Source: Ferrimicrobium sp. (lineage in GTDB: Bacteria; Actinomycetota; Acidimicrobiia; Acidimicrobiales; Acidimicrobiaceae). Taken from it: DNA of 18,858 nucleotides. Shown one piece after another: positions 7,234 through 14,130 of this stretch; the stretch's first letter is position 1; the number at the start of each line of letters is the position of its first letter. The notes beneath the pieces were generated by a model. The model saw only the letters and a program-made list of their open reading frames with translations, was not told the DNA's origin and ran no database searches. The translations under genes were made by a program, and so were the position numbers. The stretch spans positions 1 to 18,858 of the forward strand of contig DAHXNM010000084.1 in NCBI GenBank assembly GCA_027365375.1. Reading direction: 5' to 3'.

Positions 7234-7253
7234 ATCGTCGATACACGATAGAT
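7234..7253. promoter_or_regulatory. Probable ArsR operator in front of the reductase-arsR operon
   Basis: ATCGTCGATACACGATAGAT matches the arsB site at 17 of 20 positions and contains the perfect palindrome CTATCGT-N6-ACGATAG (7232-7251). On the minus strand a TATTAT -10 candidate (7252-7257) abuts it, so a bound repressor would block initiation of the reductase-arsR operon. It also lies 120 bases upstream of the divergent M20 gene, which it might affect. Confidence 0.65.
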
Positions 7254-7257
7254 AATA
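7252..7257 (-). promoter_or_regulatory. Candidate -10 element of the reductase-arsR promoter
   Basis: TATTAT (minus strand) agrees with TATAAT at five of six positions and overlaps the edge of the palindromic operator. A poor -35 candidate, TGACCT, stands 16 bases upstream. The leader to the ATG at 7161 would be about 85 bases. Confidence 0.4.
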
Positions 7258-7373
7258 GCCAGGCATCGCTGTCAGGTCATCCAAGCGTGGTGCCTTCTGC
7301 GGTATAGGTGACTCAACAGCCAAGTACCTCGTTAGGCTGAGCTTAATAATTGCGCGAGTGGTTGGAGGAGACG

Positions 7374-8558
7374 ATGACCAAGATCGATACACGAGCGTTG
7401 CTCGCAGAGGCAAAGGCCCTTGACCCACAGGTCATTGAGTTGCGTAGAGCAATTCATGCCCACCCTGAACTCGGGTTGGATCTACCGGTGACGCAGGCAC
7501 TGGTGCTCGCTCATCTTGAGACCTTGGGCATTCCAGCGGTGCCAGGAGATTCGTTGTCGTCGGTGGTGGCAACGATCGAGGGTGCCGAGCCCGGTCCGAC
7601 GACGCTCCTGAGAGCCGACATGGATGCGCTTGCTTTGGTGGAGGAGACTGGCTTACCATTCGCCTCGAAGATCCCCGGAGTCATGCATGCCTGTGGGCAT
7701 GACGCACACGTTGCGATGCTCTTGGGTGCTGCTCAGCTGCTGATGGCGCATCGTTCTGAGTTGCGAGGGTCGGTGATTCTTGCTTTCCAGCCAGGAGAGG
7801 AGGGCGCGGGGGGTGCCCGACGTATGATCGAGGAGGGTCTTGTCGATCCGAAGCCTGACCGGAGCTACGCCCAGCACGTGTTTAGCAATCTTCCGAGCGG
7901 TTTGATTGCGACTCGCGGTGGACCAATGATGGCATCTGCGGATGAATTTCTGATCACGCTAACCGGCCGCGGTGGCCACGCCTCAGCCCCACACGACGCA
8001 CTCGATCCAATCCCGGTCGCCGCAGAGCTCGTCTTGGCGCTTCAAGTTGCGCTCACTAGGCGCATCAATGTCTTTGATCCAGCGGTCCTCACGGTGGGTC
8101 ATATCGAGGCAGGAACTACGTTCAACATCATTCCTGAGCTGGCTTCAGTTCGTGGGACCTTCCGGGCGCTATCTGAGGAGACTCGCGCCGCCGTCGAAGA
8201 GCTGGTAACTCGTGTTGCCCATGGTATTGCCGATGCCCATGGCGTCGAGGTTGCTGTCAGCTTTCCCATGGAGGGCTACCCGGTGACGCTCAACGATGCT
8301 GCCGGTGCGGAGCGCGCCCTTGGGCTTGCCCGCACTCTGGTCGGGGAGGAGAGTGTGCAGGAGATGGAGACCCCAGTGATGGGTGCCGAGGACTTTTCAT
8401 ACATGTTGCAGGCCTCGCCAGGCGCTATGATCTTCCTCGGCGTAGCACCCTCGGGTATCGAGCGGCCAGCGCCAAACCACTCCAACAAGATGCTGGTTGA
8501 TGAGGCTGCATTGCACCGAGGTGTTGCACTTCATGCGCTGTTGGCTCTAGCCGACTGA
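7374..8558 (+). CDS. M20D-family amidohydrolase (N-acyl amino acid / hippurate hydrolase type)
   Basis: A cytoplasmic metal-dependent hydrolase of N-acylated amino acids or related amides, 394 residues. The RRAIHAHPELG block near the N-terminus, LLRADMDAL, HACGHDAH (about 105-112) and PGEEG (about 141-144) are the M20D metal and catalytic motifs. The dimerisation domain starts at GRGGHASAPH, and VMGAEDFSYM supplies the late metal-ligand region. The ATG at 7374 has GGAGGAG three bases upstream. A TTG at 7350 would add eight residues and swallow that ribosome binding site. It is divergent from the ars reductase operon and convergent with the flavin oxidoreductase. The substrate (hippurate, N-acetyl amino acid, indole-acetyl conjugate) cannot be told from sequence. 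Confidence 0.92.
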   Translation: MTKIDTRALLAEAKALDPQVIELRRAIHAHPELGLDLPVTQALVLAHLETLGIPAVPGDSLSSVVATIEGAEPGPTTLLRADMDALALVEETGLPFASKIPGVMHACGHDAHVAMLLGAAQLLMAHRSELRGSVILAFQPGEEGAGGARRMIEEGLVDPKPDRSYAQHVFSNLPSGLIATRGGPMMASADEFLITLTGRGGHASAPHDALDPIPVAAELVLALQVALTRRINVFDPAVLTVGHIEAGTTFNIIPELASVRGTFRALSEETRAAVEELVTRVAHGIADAHGVEVAVSFPMEGYPVTLNDAAGAERALGLARTLVGEESVQEMETPVMGAEDFSYMLQASPGAMIFLGVAPSGIERPAPNHSNKMLVDEAALHRGVALHALLALAD

Positions 8559-8613
8559 GGTGGAGGCTTAGACGATCCCCCTCGTCTGATCAGTCGCTCC
8601 GGAGGTAGCTTTT

Positions 8614-8646
8614 TCGGCTATTGGTTTTCGCTCTACCAATAGCCGA
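8614..8646. terminator. Perfect 12-bp hairpin between convergent genes
   Basis: TCGGCTATTGGT and ACCAATAGCCGA pair exactly around TTTCGCTCT. The hairpin lies 55 bases after the M20 stop and 14 bases after the oxidoreductase stop, as expected for a shared bidirectional terminator. A T5 run precedes it on the plus strand, but neither strand has a U-run after the stem. Confidence 0.6.
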
Positions 8647-8659
8647 CCTGTCTGTTGGG

Positions 8660-9490
8660 TTAGCCTCTTCCGGCTGGCCCCGCGGCAACGATCGCTCTGA
8701 TGGTCTCGAAGTCGGGTCCGAAGGCGCCAAAGTTCTCGAGAATCCAGGTCACCCCAGCCTCTGCTAACCGCACCGCCCCCTCGACGGGTTCGTTCGCTGA
8801 TGACATCGCGTAGCGTACGACGAGGTCGTAGGCTGGTCCGGTGGGTGGGAGATGCTGGGTAATCGCTTCGATATCGCCTAGCTCAGGCATGGCTAGCGGC
8901 TCGGGAGCGGTGAAGATAGGGAAGAAGCCCTGGTAGCGAGATGCCCTAGCCAGTGGGCGCCGATTTGGCCACCGGCCTGCAACCCAGACGGAAACTGGAC
9001 GTTGCACAGGTCTGGGAAGGAAGGGTGGCGCGTGAACTTGATATTCGACTCCGTCGAAGTCGACAGGCTCGCCGGTGGCGAAGAGTTGGAGAAGTTCGAG
9101 CGCCTCGTCGAGCTGGGTAGCACGATCTTTTGGGTTGACCTTCTCACCGAAGGAGCTGAACTCCCTCCATCCATCGTCGCCGAGGCCAACGCCAACGATG
9201 AGCCGTCCGGATGAGAGGTGGTCCAAGCTGGCAATTTGTCGCGCCAGAACCCAGGGCCGGCGTCGCGCCAGTGGCGTGACCATGGCACCGATGCGTAAGA
9301 CTTCGGTCGTACTCGCGATGGCGGCCATGGTTATCCAGGCGTCAGCGACGGCAAACCCTGGTTCACTCAGCATGTGATCCCAAAGAAAGATACCGTCCCA
9401 ACCAGCGGCCTCTGCGCTGCTGGCTAGCTCTACGACAGCCCGGGGGTCAGCGAAGTCGTGAAATGGCGGCAGAAAGATCCCGAATCGCAT
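8660..9490 (-). CDS. Luciferase-like (LLM class) flavin/F420-dependent oxidoreductase
   Basis: A 276-residue bacterial-luciferase-fold (TIM barrel) protein that should use reduced FMN or coenzyme F420; in actinobacteria F420 is frequent. Characteristic blocks are MRFGIFLPPF at the N-terminus, AEAAGWDGIFLWDHML, MAAIASTTEVLRIGAMVTPLARRRPWVLARQ (split here over two strands and a helix), ASLDHLSSGRLIVGVGLG and the RPVSVWVAGRW region. It is somewhat shorter than many members (300-340) and lacks the insertion segments. The ATG at 9488-9490 has GAAGGGA about eight bases upstream. It stands alone: a hairpin separates it from the M20 gene, and 181 bases without a clear gene separate it from cbiX upstream. 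The substrate is unknown. Confidence 0.9.
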   Translation of the reverse strand: MRFGIFLPPFHDFADPRAVVELASSAEAAGWDGIFLWDHMLSEPGFAVADAWITMAAIASTTEVLRIGAMVTPLARRRPWVLARQIASLDHLSSGRLIVGVGLGDDGWREFSSFGEKVNPKDRATQLDEALELLQLFATGEPVDFDGVEYQVHAPPFLPRPVQRPVSVWVAGRWPNRRPLARASRYQGFFPIFTAPEPLAMPELGDIEAITQHLPPTGPAYDLVVRYAMSSANEPVEGAVRLAEAGVTWILENFGAFGPDFETIRAIVAAGPAGRG

Positions 9491-9671
9491 AATTGTCCCT
9501 TCGTGTGGATGCGTGGTGAAAACAGATGACGGTTCCGCATGTACCGGCTCGACTCTCAGCTTCTCTCTCTAAATCTAGTAACCCTTTGACTTACGCTAGT
9601 GAATCTCAACTACTAGACCTCTGCTTGTTGATTGAGGACCTCGGTGTCGACGCCGATAGAGCAGACAGTCT

Positions 9672-10469
9672 TCATAGGCTGCGAATCTTGCTCGCTGCTC
9701 GTGTTCGATAGAGGCAGGTGTCGCAGTTCGTACGGACCTTATCTCCTTGTGCCTCTTGAATACGGAGCCATAGCGTATCGAGGACGAGAGGGTCGGGGCC
9801 GAGCTCTTCGCTGATGACGACGGTGCATTGATGGGTATTCGCCCATGTTTGTGCCTGATTCTCGATTCGATCTAGCAGGACGCCATGAAAGAGAAAATAG
9901 GGCGCAACCACTATTGACTGCGCTCCAAGTTGAGCCAAGGTCTTGAGGCCGCTGACGACATCAGGTGGAGCTAATGATACAAAGGCGGTATGGGTGGTGG
10001 GGAAGCCTCGGCGTTCTGCGATGAGCCGCGTGATTGCGTGGAGCTCGGCGTTGGCGCTAGGGTCGCTCGAACCGCGTCCAACAACGAGGATGGCATCTGC
10101 TTGTGAATCACGAGCATCGATCCGCTGGTTGAGGCAGTCTAGAAGTTCAGTAGCCGTTCCGAGATCACTCGCCAAACGAACGGTGAGCTCGGGCCAACGG
10201 TCGCGTGCATAGATGGTCAGTTGGGCCGCGTCGTCTTTGAGATGTCCTGCTGGCAGCAGGACGACAGGAGCGATGATAAGTTCGTCGAGTCCTTGTGTGG
10301 CAAGCTCATCGATGGCTGCATACATCGATGGTTGTGCAAGTTCGATGAAGCCTCCGTGCACGGGTCCATCGAATCGCTGCTCTGCGAGAGCGACTAGTTC
10401 AAAGAATTGGGCTTGCCCCTTTAGCGATGTTGTGCCGTGCCCCATGAACATGAGTCCACTAGTTGTCAA
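9672..10469 (-). CDS. cbiX: Sirohydrochlorin cobaltochelatase CbiX, two-domain form
   Basis: Inserts Co2+ into sirohydrochlorin, committing the cobalt-early B12 pathway. The 265-residue protein has two CbiX domains. The first starts with LMFMGHGTTS (metal-binding His). The second starts with ILVVGRGSSDPSAN and has YFLFHGVLLDRIE, the usual form of the long CbiX. The C-terminal tail carries NCDTCLYR, a Cys pair that may bind metal or an Fe-S cluster. The start is most likely TTG at 10467-10469: AAAGGAG lies nine bases before it inside the end of cbiC, giving an 11-base overlap. An ATG at 10451 is the alternative. The open frame extends to 10655 but the extra part is out-of-frame cbiC sequence with no family match. 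It is the last gene of the operon. Confidence 0.92.
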   Translation of the reverse strand: MTTSGLMFMGHGTTSLKGQAQFFELVALAEQRFDGPVHGGFIELAQPSMYAAIDELATQGLDELIIAPVVLLPAGHLKDDAAQLTIYARDRWPELTVRLASDLGTATELLDCLNQRIDARDSQADAILVVGRGSSDPSANAELHAITRLIAERRGFPTTHTAFVSLAPPDVVSGLKTLAQLGAQSIVVAPYFLFHGVLLDRIENQAQTWANTHQCTVVISEELGPDPLVLDTLWLRIQEAQGDKVRTNCDTCLYRTRAASKIRSL

Positions 10470-11097
10470 GACGGTACTCTCCTTTGGATAGTAACACCAG
10501 CGCGTTGAGTGCCGCAGCCGCCATCGGCGATCCTCCACGCCTAGAGGAGTTGGTGATGTGGGCGAGTCCGGAGCGTGCGAGCGCTTGTTTGGACTCCAGT
10601 GCGTCCACGAAGCCAACCGGCATGCCGATGATGGCGAGTGGGTGCTCGCCGGCATACTCTAGGACCGCTCTGAGTGCAGTCGGCGCTGAGCCAACGACGA
10701 TGATCGGCGTACGCCCTGCGGTCGCGTCGAGCAGCGCAGCCATTCCGTTATGAGATCGGGTTTCACTGGGGCTGAAAGGCGGTTGCGCGGCGTCGATCGC
10801 GATCAGTGGGCTGAGCTTGGTTAATCCGGCCCCAACCATGCGGACATCGACGATGATCGGAACCTGATGGTTTAGCCCCCAGATAATTCGCTCGATGGCA
10901 TCCTCGTTGATGATTAGATCGTCGATGAGTTCGACGTCGCCGGTAGCATGGATGATGCGAGCTGCGATCTCGGCGGCTTGGCGGCCAAGATGAGCGAAGC
11001 TGACCTCACTTTGAATCCGTGCAAAACTCTCCAACTCGATTGGTGAGGTAGTCAATGCGTACCCAGACCTGGTGGTTGGACGGGCGAAGGACTCCAT
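10459..11097 (-). CDS. cbiC: Precorrin-8X methylmutase (cobalt-precorrin-8 methylmutase)
   Basis: Moves the methyl group from C-11 to C-12, giving (cobalt-)cobyrinate. The family pattern is clear: IELESFARIQSEVSF at the N-terminus, AARIIHATGDVELIDDLII with its catalytic-region His, IIVDVRMVGAGLTKL, SHNGMAALLDA, IIVVGSAPTALRAVLEYA, IIGMPVGFVDALESKQAL and RRGGSPMAAAALNAL. The ATG at 11095-11097 gives 212 aa, near the usual 208-210, but overlaps the ferredoxin gene by 46 bases with no good ribosome binding site. A TTG at 11053-11055 would overlap the ferredoxin stop as TTGA, like other junctions here, and give 198 aa. I keep the ATG because YALTTSPIELESF then lines up with the N-terminal YI..P..IE..SF of CbiC/CobH. 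The start is uncertain, the function is not. Confidence 0.92.
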   Translation of the reverse strand: MESFARPTTRSGYALTTSPIELESFARIQSEVSFAHLGRQAAEIAARIIHATGDVELIDDLIINEDAIERIIWGLNHQVPIIVDVRMVGAGLTKLSPLIAIDAAQPPFSPSETRSHNGMAALLDATAGRTPIIVVGSAPTALRAVLEYAGEHPLAIIGMPVGFVDALESKQALARSGLAHITNSSRRGGSPMAAAALNALVLLSKGEYRLDN

Positions 11098-11255
11098 CCG
11101 ATAGCGCCGACTGGGCAGATCTCTACGCAGTCACGGTGCCCCCCACAGCGAGAGGCCAACCAAGCCGGGGCGCCGGTATGAGGTCTAAGCGCGTGTGTTG
11201 GACAGGTGGCGATGCATGCACCACAGCCGGTGCAGGCGTTAGTGATCGCAATCAT
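11052..11255 (-). CDS. Small 2[4Fe-4S]-type ferredoxin in the B12 operon, second motif with His for Cys
   Basis: A 67-residue electron carrier with two cluster motifs. The first is complete: CTGCGACIATCP (C8, C11, C14, C18). The second reads CGGHRDCVEICP (C37, H40, C43, C47): the second ligand position is His, not Cys. The codon is CAC within TGT GGG GGG CAC CGT GAC TGC. The protein may therefore hold one [4Fe-4S] and one [3Fe-4S] or His-ligated cluster; actinobacterial P450-linked ferredoxins with CxxHxxC are known to carry [3Fe-4S]. The ATG overlaps the cbiG-cbiH stop as ATGA. Its position between cbiGH and cbiC suggests it gives electrons to a step of corrin synthesis, such as a reductase or the cobalt reduction before adenosylation; the partner is unknown. 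Confidence 0.9.
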   Translation of the reverse strand: MIAITNACTGCGACIATCPTHALRPHTGAPAWLASRCGGHRDCVEICPVGAIGWSPSPVQPPGLGTH

Positions 11256-12928
11256 GGGGTGCCCTGGTATCCACGCGGGGTGTAGAGATAGCCATGACGT
11301 AGCGCTGTGGCAGTGGAGCCGATGATCACGATCGTCTCCATGTCGACGGACTCAGGATCTAGGTCCTCAAGCGTGGTTACCGTGACTCGCGCACCAGTAC
11401 GTTCGACTTTGGTGGCTATAAGGACGGGTGTAGTCGGGCGTCGGTGCTCGCCGATAATAGCCAGAGCCTTCTCCAGTTGCCAACTCCTTTGCTTCGAGCG
11501 TGGATTGTAGAACGCTATGACGAAGTCAGCCTCAGCGGCGGCGGCAACCCGGTTTTCGATGACGCTCCATGGGGTGAGCAGATCCGAAAGTGAGATCATC
11601 GCGTGGTCGTGACCGACGATTGCACCGGAGGCGGATGACGCTGCGTAAGCGGCGGTCACGCCGGGGATGATGCGGATGGCAACGTCTGAGCTAAGTCGCT
11701 CTATGACGAGCTGGGCCATCGCATAGACTGCGGGATCTCCTGAGGTGACCAGAGCGACATGGTTGCCTCGTGTCGCCAAGGCAAGAGACTCCGCGACGCG
11801 CTCGATCTCTTGACCAATCGGGTAGCGGTGCAGCTCTTGGCTTCGTTCAATTATTGGTTCTATCAGATCGAGGTAACGGCTAAAGCCAATCACGTACTGC
11901 GCTGACCGCAGCGCCGTGAGCGCCCTGGGTGTGAGCAGATCTAAAGATCCAGGTCCGATGCCAACAACTGCCAAGGATCCGCGCAGTGCCCTCCGACGGG
12001 CGATAGCAACCGTTACCCGAGCAGCCTTCATCTTGTTGACGATGAGGTTGCCACCATCTCCGCTAGCTAGGAGAGCTGCGGCTTCAGCGACCGAATGGGT
12101 ACCGACCGATTGATGTACCAGTGTTGATGGGCTCGGTGTCGTCACGGCGTCTAGTTGTGCCGCGCCATAGCCGACGAGTTCACGATGAAGACCGCTCAAG
12201 GCTGGATGATCAAGTCGTCGGTCGATGGTCGCGATGCGGTCGATCGCTGCGATATCGAGACCGGCAGAACGAACTGCTATGTTGATCAGCTCATTTACTT
12301 CATCTGCAGTAGCATCGCTTGAGCAGCCAACTCCAACCGTCAGCGTCTTGAGGCTGCCTCTTAGATCACCTAACTGCTCGTCGGCGATGCGATCGCTGAT
12401 CACGAGTTTGACGGGATTCGAACCGTCATGGGCCAAGCGCATGATGGAGTCGGAGAGGACAAGATCGGTGGGGTTGACCAGAGAGATGCCATCTCCGCGG
12501 TTAACTCGTGCCTGAATACCGGCGTTCATCTGTCCGAAACTGACCCGTGGCGTCTGATCGAGTGCGATTGTGTCTAGCGCCCAGGAGGCGGTGGTGATCA
12601 CTGGTGTCGCACCAAGGTAATCTGCTACCTGTCGTGCTAGCTGCTCACCTCCGTGGTGGGCACCGGCAAGGACGGTCGCAAATCTGGCGCTCTCGTCGAT
12701 GGCGACGACTGCGGGATCATCACCCTTAGATGAAAGGGTTTGGGCAAGTGCGCGAACCACGATGGGGTAGGCCGCGATAATGACCACCGCTTCATGCTGA
12801 GCCAGAGCGTCAACGAGATCTCCGAACTTGGCGAAAGCGATCTCGCGAAAGCCGAGCTGTGCTGCGAGACCATATGGTGGCGTAGCTAAAGACAGCACGA
12901 TGCCGTTCGTGAACTGAGAGGATGTCAT
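11252..12928 (-). CDS. cbiGH: Fused CbiG-CbiH: cobalt-precorrin-5A hydrolase / (cobalt-)precorrin-3B C17-methyltransferase
   Basis: Two enzymes in one chain. The CbiG half (about residues 1-310) opens the delta-lactone and releases acetaldehyde. It shows AAYPIVVRAL, VVAIDESARFATVLAGAHHGG and VGVGCSSDATADEV, and ends in AAALLASGDGGNLIVNKMKAARVTVAIAR. The CbiH/CobJ half (about 315-558) is a SAM tetrapyrrole methylase that contracts the ring. It shows LAVVGIGPGSLDLLTPRA, VALVTSGDPAVYAMA, RIIPGVTAAYAASS, ISLSDLLTPW, VIAFYNPRSK and TPVLIATKVER. The ATG at 12926-12928 overlaps the cobL stop as TAATG, typical of translational coupling. A GTG at 12937 (three residues longer) is possible. Such fusions are known in other bacteria. 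It precedes the ferredoxin with a 4-base overlap. Confidence 0.93.
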   Translation of the reverse strand: MTSSQFTNGIVLSLATPPYGLAAQLGFREIAFAKFGDLVDALAQHEAVVIIAAYPIVVRALAQTLSSKGDDPAVVAIDESARFATVLAGAHHGGEQLARQVADYLGATPVITTASWALDTIALDQTPRVSFGQMNAGIQARVNRGDGISLVNPTDLVLSDSIMRLAHDGSNPVKLVISDRIADEQLGDLRGSLKTLTVGVGCSSDATADEVNELINIAVRSAGLDIAAIDRIATIDRRLDHPALSGLHRELVGYGAAQLDAVTTPSPSTLVHQSVGTHSVAEAAALLASGDGGNLIVNKMKAARVTVAIARRRALRGSLAVVGIGPGSLDLLTPRALTALRSAQYVIGFSRYLDLIEPIIERSQELHRYPIGQEIERVAESLALATRGNHVALVTSGDPAVYAMAQLVIERLSSDVAIRIIPGVTAAYAASSASGAIVGHDHAMISLSDLLTPWSVIENRVAAAAEADFVIAFYNPRSKQRSWQLEKALAIIGEHRRPTTPVLIATKVERTGARVTVTTLEDLDPESVDMETIVIIGSTATALRHGYLYTPRGYQGTP

Positions 12929-14130
12929 TAGCGCCACGCTAGGTAGATCGGAGTTTGTGGAACCAACCGGACCCCATCTGGACCAAGGGATCTCCCGTGG
13001 GCTACCTGAATGAGCGAGAGGTTGCCTAACAATCGCGCTGCAGATGCTGCTCGACTGAGGTCAGCGTAGGTCGCGACTACTGGCGCTGATGGACCAATTA
13101 GATCTAGGGTATGAGTCAACGCCGAAAGCCCGCCTCCACCAACGATGGCTGCGTCAAAGTTCGTTAAGATATTTTCTACGGGCTGCTCGGACACTGTGGT
13201 TCGATAGCCTAGCGTCTCCGCATTGGCGCGAGCCATGATTGCTCTCTCGTGTCGAGGTTCCAGTTGAGTTAGTTCTATATCTGGGCGGAGATAGAGGAGG
13301 GTGAGCCCAATCATGCCACTACCCGCTCCCACCTCTATGACCCGGGCTCCGAGCGGTAGCTGGTCCGGGTTGAGACGGGCAACCGCCGACATTCTCACCT
13401 CGAGCTTGGTGAAGTTAGTACCGTCGGTTACGAGTTGATCATCGCGAAAGAGGCTGGCCGAGTGTCTATTGAACTCGATGGTCGGCGAGACCGGTGTCGT
13501 GCCGACTTCTACGAGCACTACCGCTGGAGATGATGACCTCCAGTGGATCGCTTCGTCTAGCGTCAATGAGATGACCGACTCCTCAGCGGTTGCAAGGTCG
13601 GTGGCGACGACGATTTTGACCTCTTTGTGAAGGTTTCCAAAGCGCTCAACGAGGCGAGTGATCGAGGTGTTTGGAGGTATAAGGAGGGCGACCGCTCCGG
13701 CTTGTCGGTCGGCTAGTCGGAGTCGAGCCCTGAAAAAGGCTGTGTCACTATCTCTCCCAACCAGGGAGATCACGCTTAGATCATCCCATGGGCGTCCAAG
13801 TCGAGCGGCCAAGATGGCTACTGAGCTCGGAGCTGGCAGGATGTGAAGGCTGCGATCTGGGTGCGCACGCAGGAGTGTCTTGGTGATTCCAAAGAAGTTC
13901 GGGTCTCCGCTGGTGATGACGGTGCAGTCCTCTTGGTGCGCTCCGATGGCATCGATCGTCGTGCGAAACGGAGAGGTGAAGTCGATGATGGTCGACGACG
14001 GAGATAGTCTTTGGAGTGTGTCGCGAAGCTGTGGCCGTGCGAAGATGGTTTGAGCTTGGCCAAGGGCGAGGAGTTGTTCGCCAGTCAGCGACTCCTCGCG
14101 GTTGCCCAGCCAGCCGAGAATGGTGATCAC
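12928..14130 (-). CDS. cobL: Precorrin-6Y C5,15-methyltransferase (decarboxylating), CbiE-CbiT fusion
   Basis: Methylates C-5 and C-15 and decarboxylates the C-12 acetate of (cobalt-)precorrin-6B/7. The N-terminal CbiE domain (about 1-200) has CTVITSGDPNFFGI, APSSVAILAARLGRPWDDLSVISLVGR and ALLIPPNTS. Its first SAM-pocket motif, normally GIG(E/P)(D/G)G, is changed to LGWLGN, and the usual GG.RHL block is FARPQLRD. The C-terminal CbiT domain has FTKLEVRMSAVARL and the class I methyltransferase motif VIEVGAGSGMIGL, then FDAAIVGGGG. The start is GTG at 14130, overlapping the cbiD stop as GTGA. At 400 aa the length is normal for CobL. Function is assigned with confidence, though the CbiE half looks diverged. 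Confidence 0.92.
   Translation of the reverse strand: MITILGWLGNREESLTGEQLLALGQAQTIFARPQLRDTLQRLSPSSTIIDFTSPFRTTIDAIGAHQEDCTVITSGDPNFFGITKTLLRAHPDRSLHILPAPSSVAILAARLGRPWDDLSVISLVGRDSDTAFFRARLRLADRQAGAVALLIPPNTSITRLVERFGNLHKEVKIVVATDLATAEESVISLTLDEAIHWRSSSPAVVLVEVGTTPVSPTIEFNRHSASLFRDDQLVTDGTNFTKLEVRMSAVARLNPDQLPLGARVIEVGAGSGMIGLTLLYLRPDIELTQLEPRHERAIMARANAETLGYRTTVSEQPVENILTNFDAAIVGGGGLSALTHTLDLIGPSAPVVATYADLSRAASAARLLGNLSLIQVAHGRSLGPDGVRLVPQTPIYLAWR

Noticed and set aside
3853..7253. A mobile element bounded by the two near-identical 20-base sequences
   Set aside because: No transposase or recombinase lies inside, no target duplication is visible, and both copies sit precisely at promoters, which fits operators better than element ends.
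7162..7428. An 89-residue N-terminal extension of the disulfide reductase
   Set aside because: It has no family resemblance, covers the palindromic operator and overlaps the divergent amidohydrolase start. The FAD-binding motif begins right after the ATG at 7161, which has a strong AGGAGG.
9491..9671. A small gene between cbiX and the luciferase-like gene (plus-strand frame 9526-9711)
   Set aside because: The frame runs into cbiX on the opposite strand and shows no ribosome binding site or recognisable family. The stretch more likely holds the oxidoreductase promoter, though I cannot name clear -35/-10 boxes.
10470..10655. A 62-residue N-terminal extension of CbiX
   Set aside because: It is the out-of-frame shadow of cbiC and shows no CbiX-like sequence; the chelatase motif starts just after the TTG at 10469.
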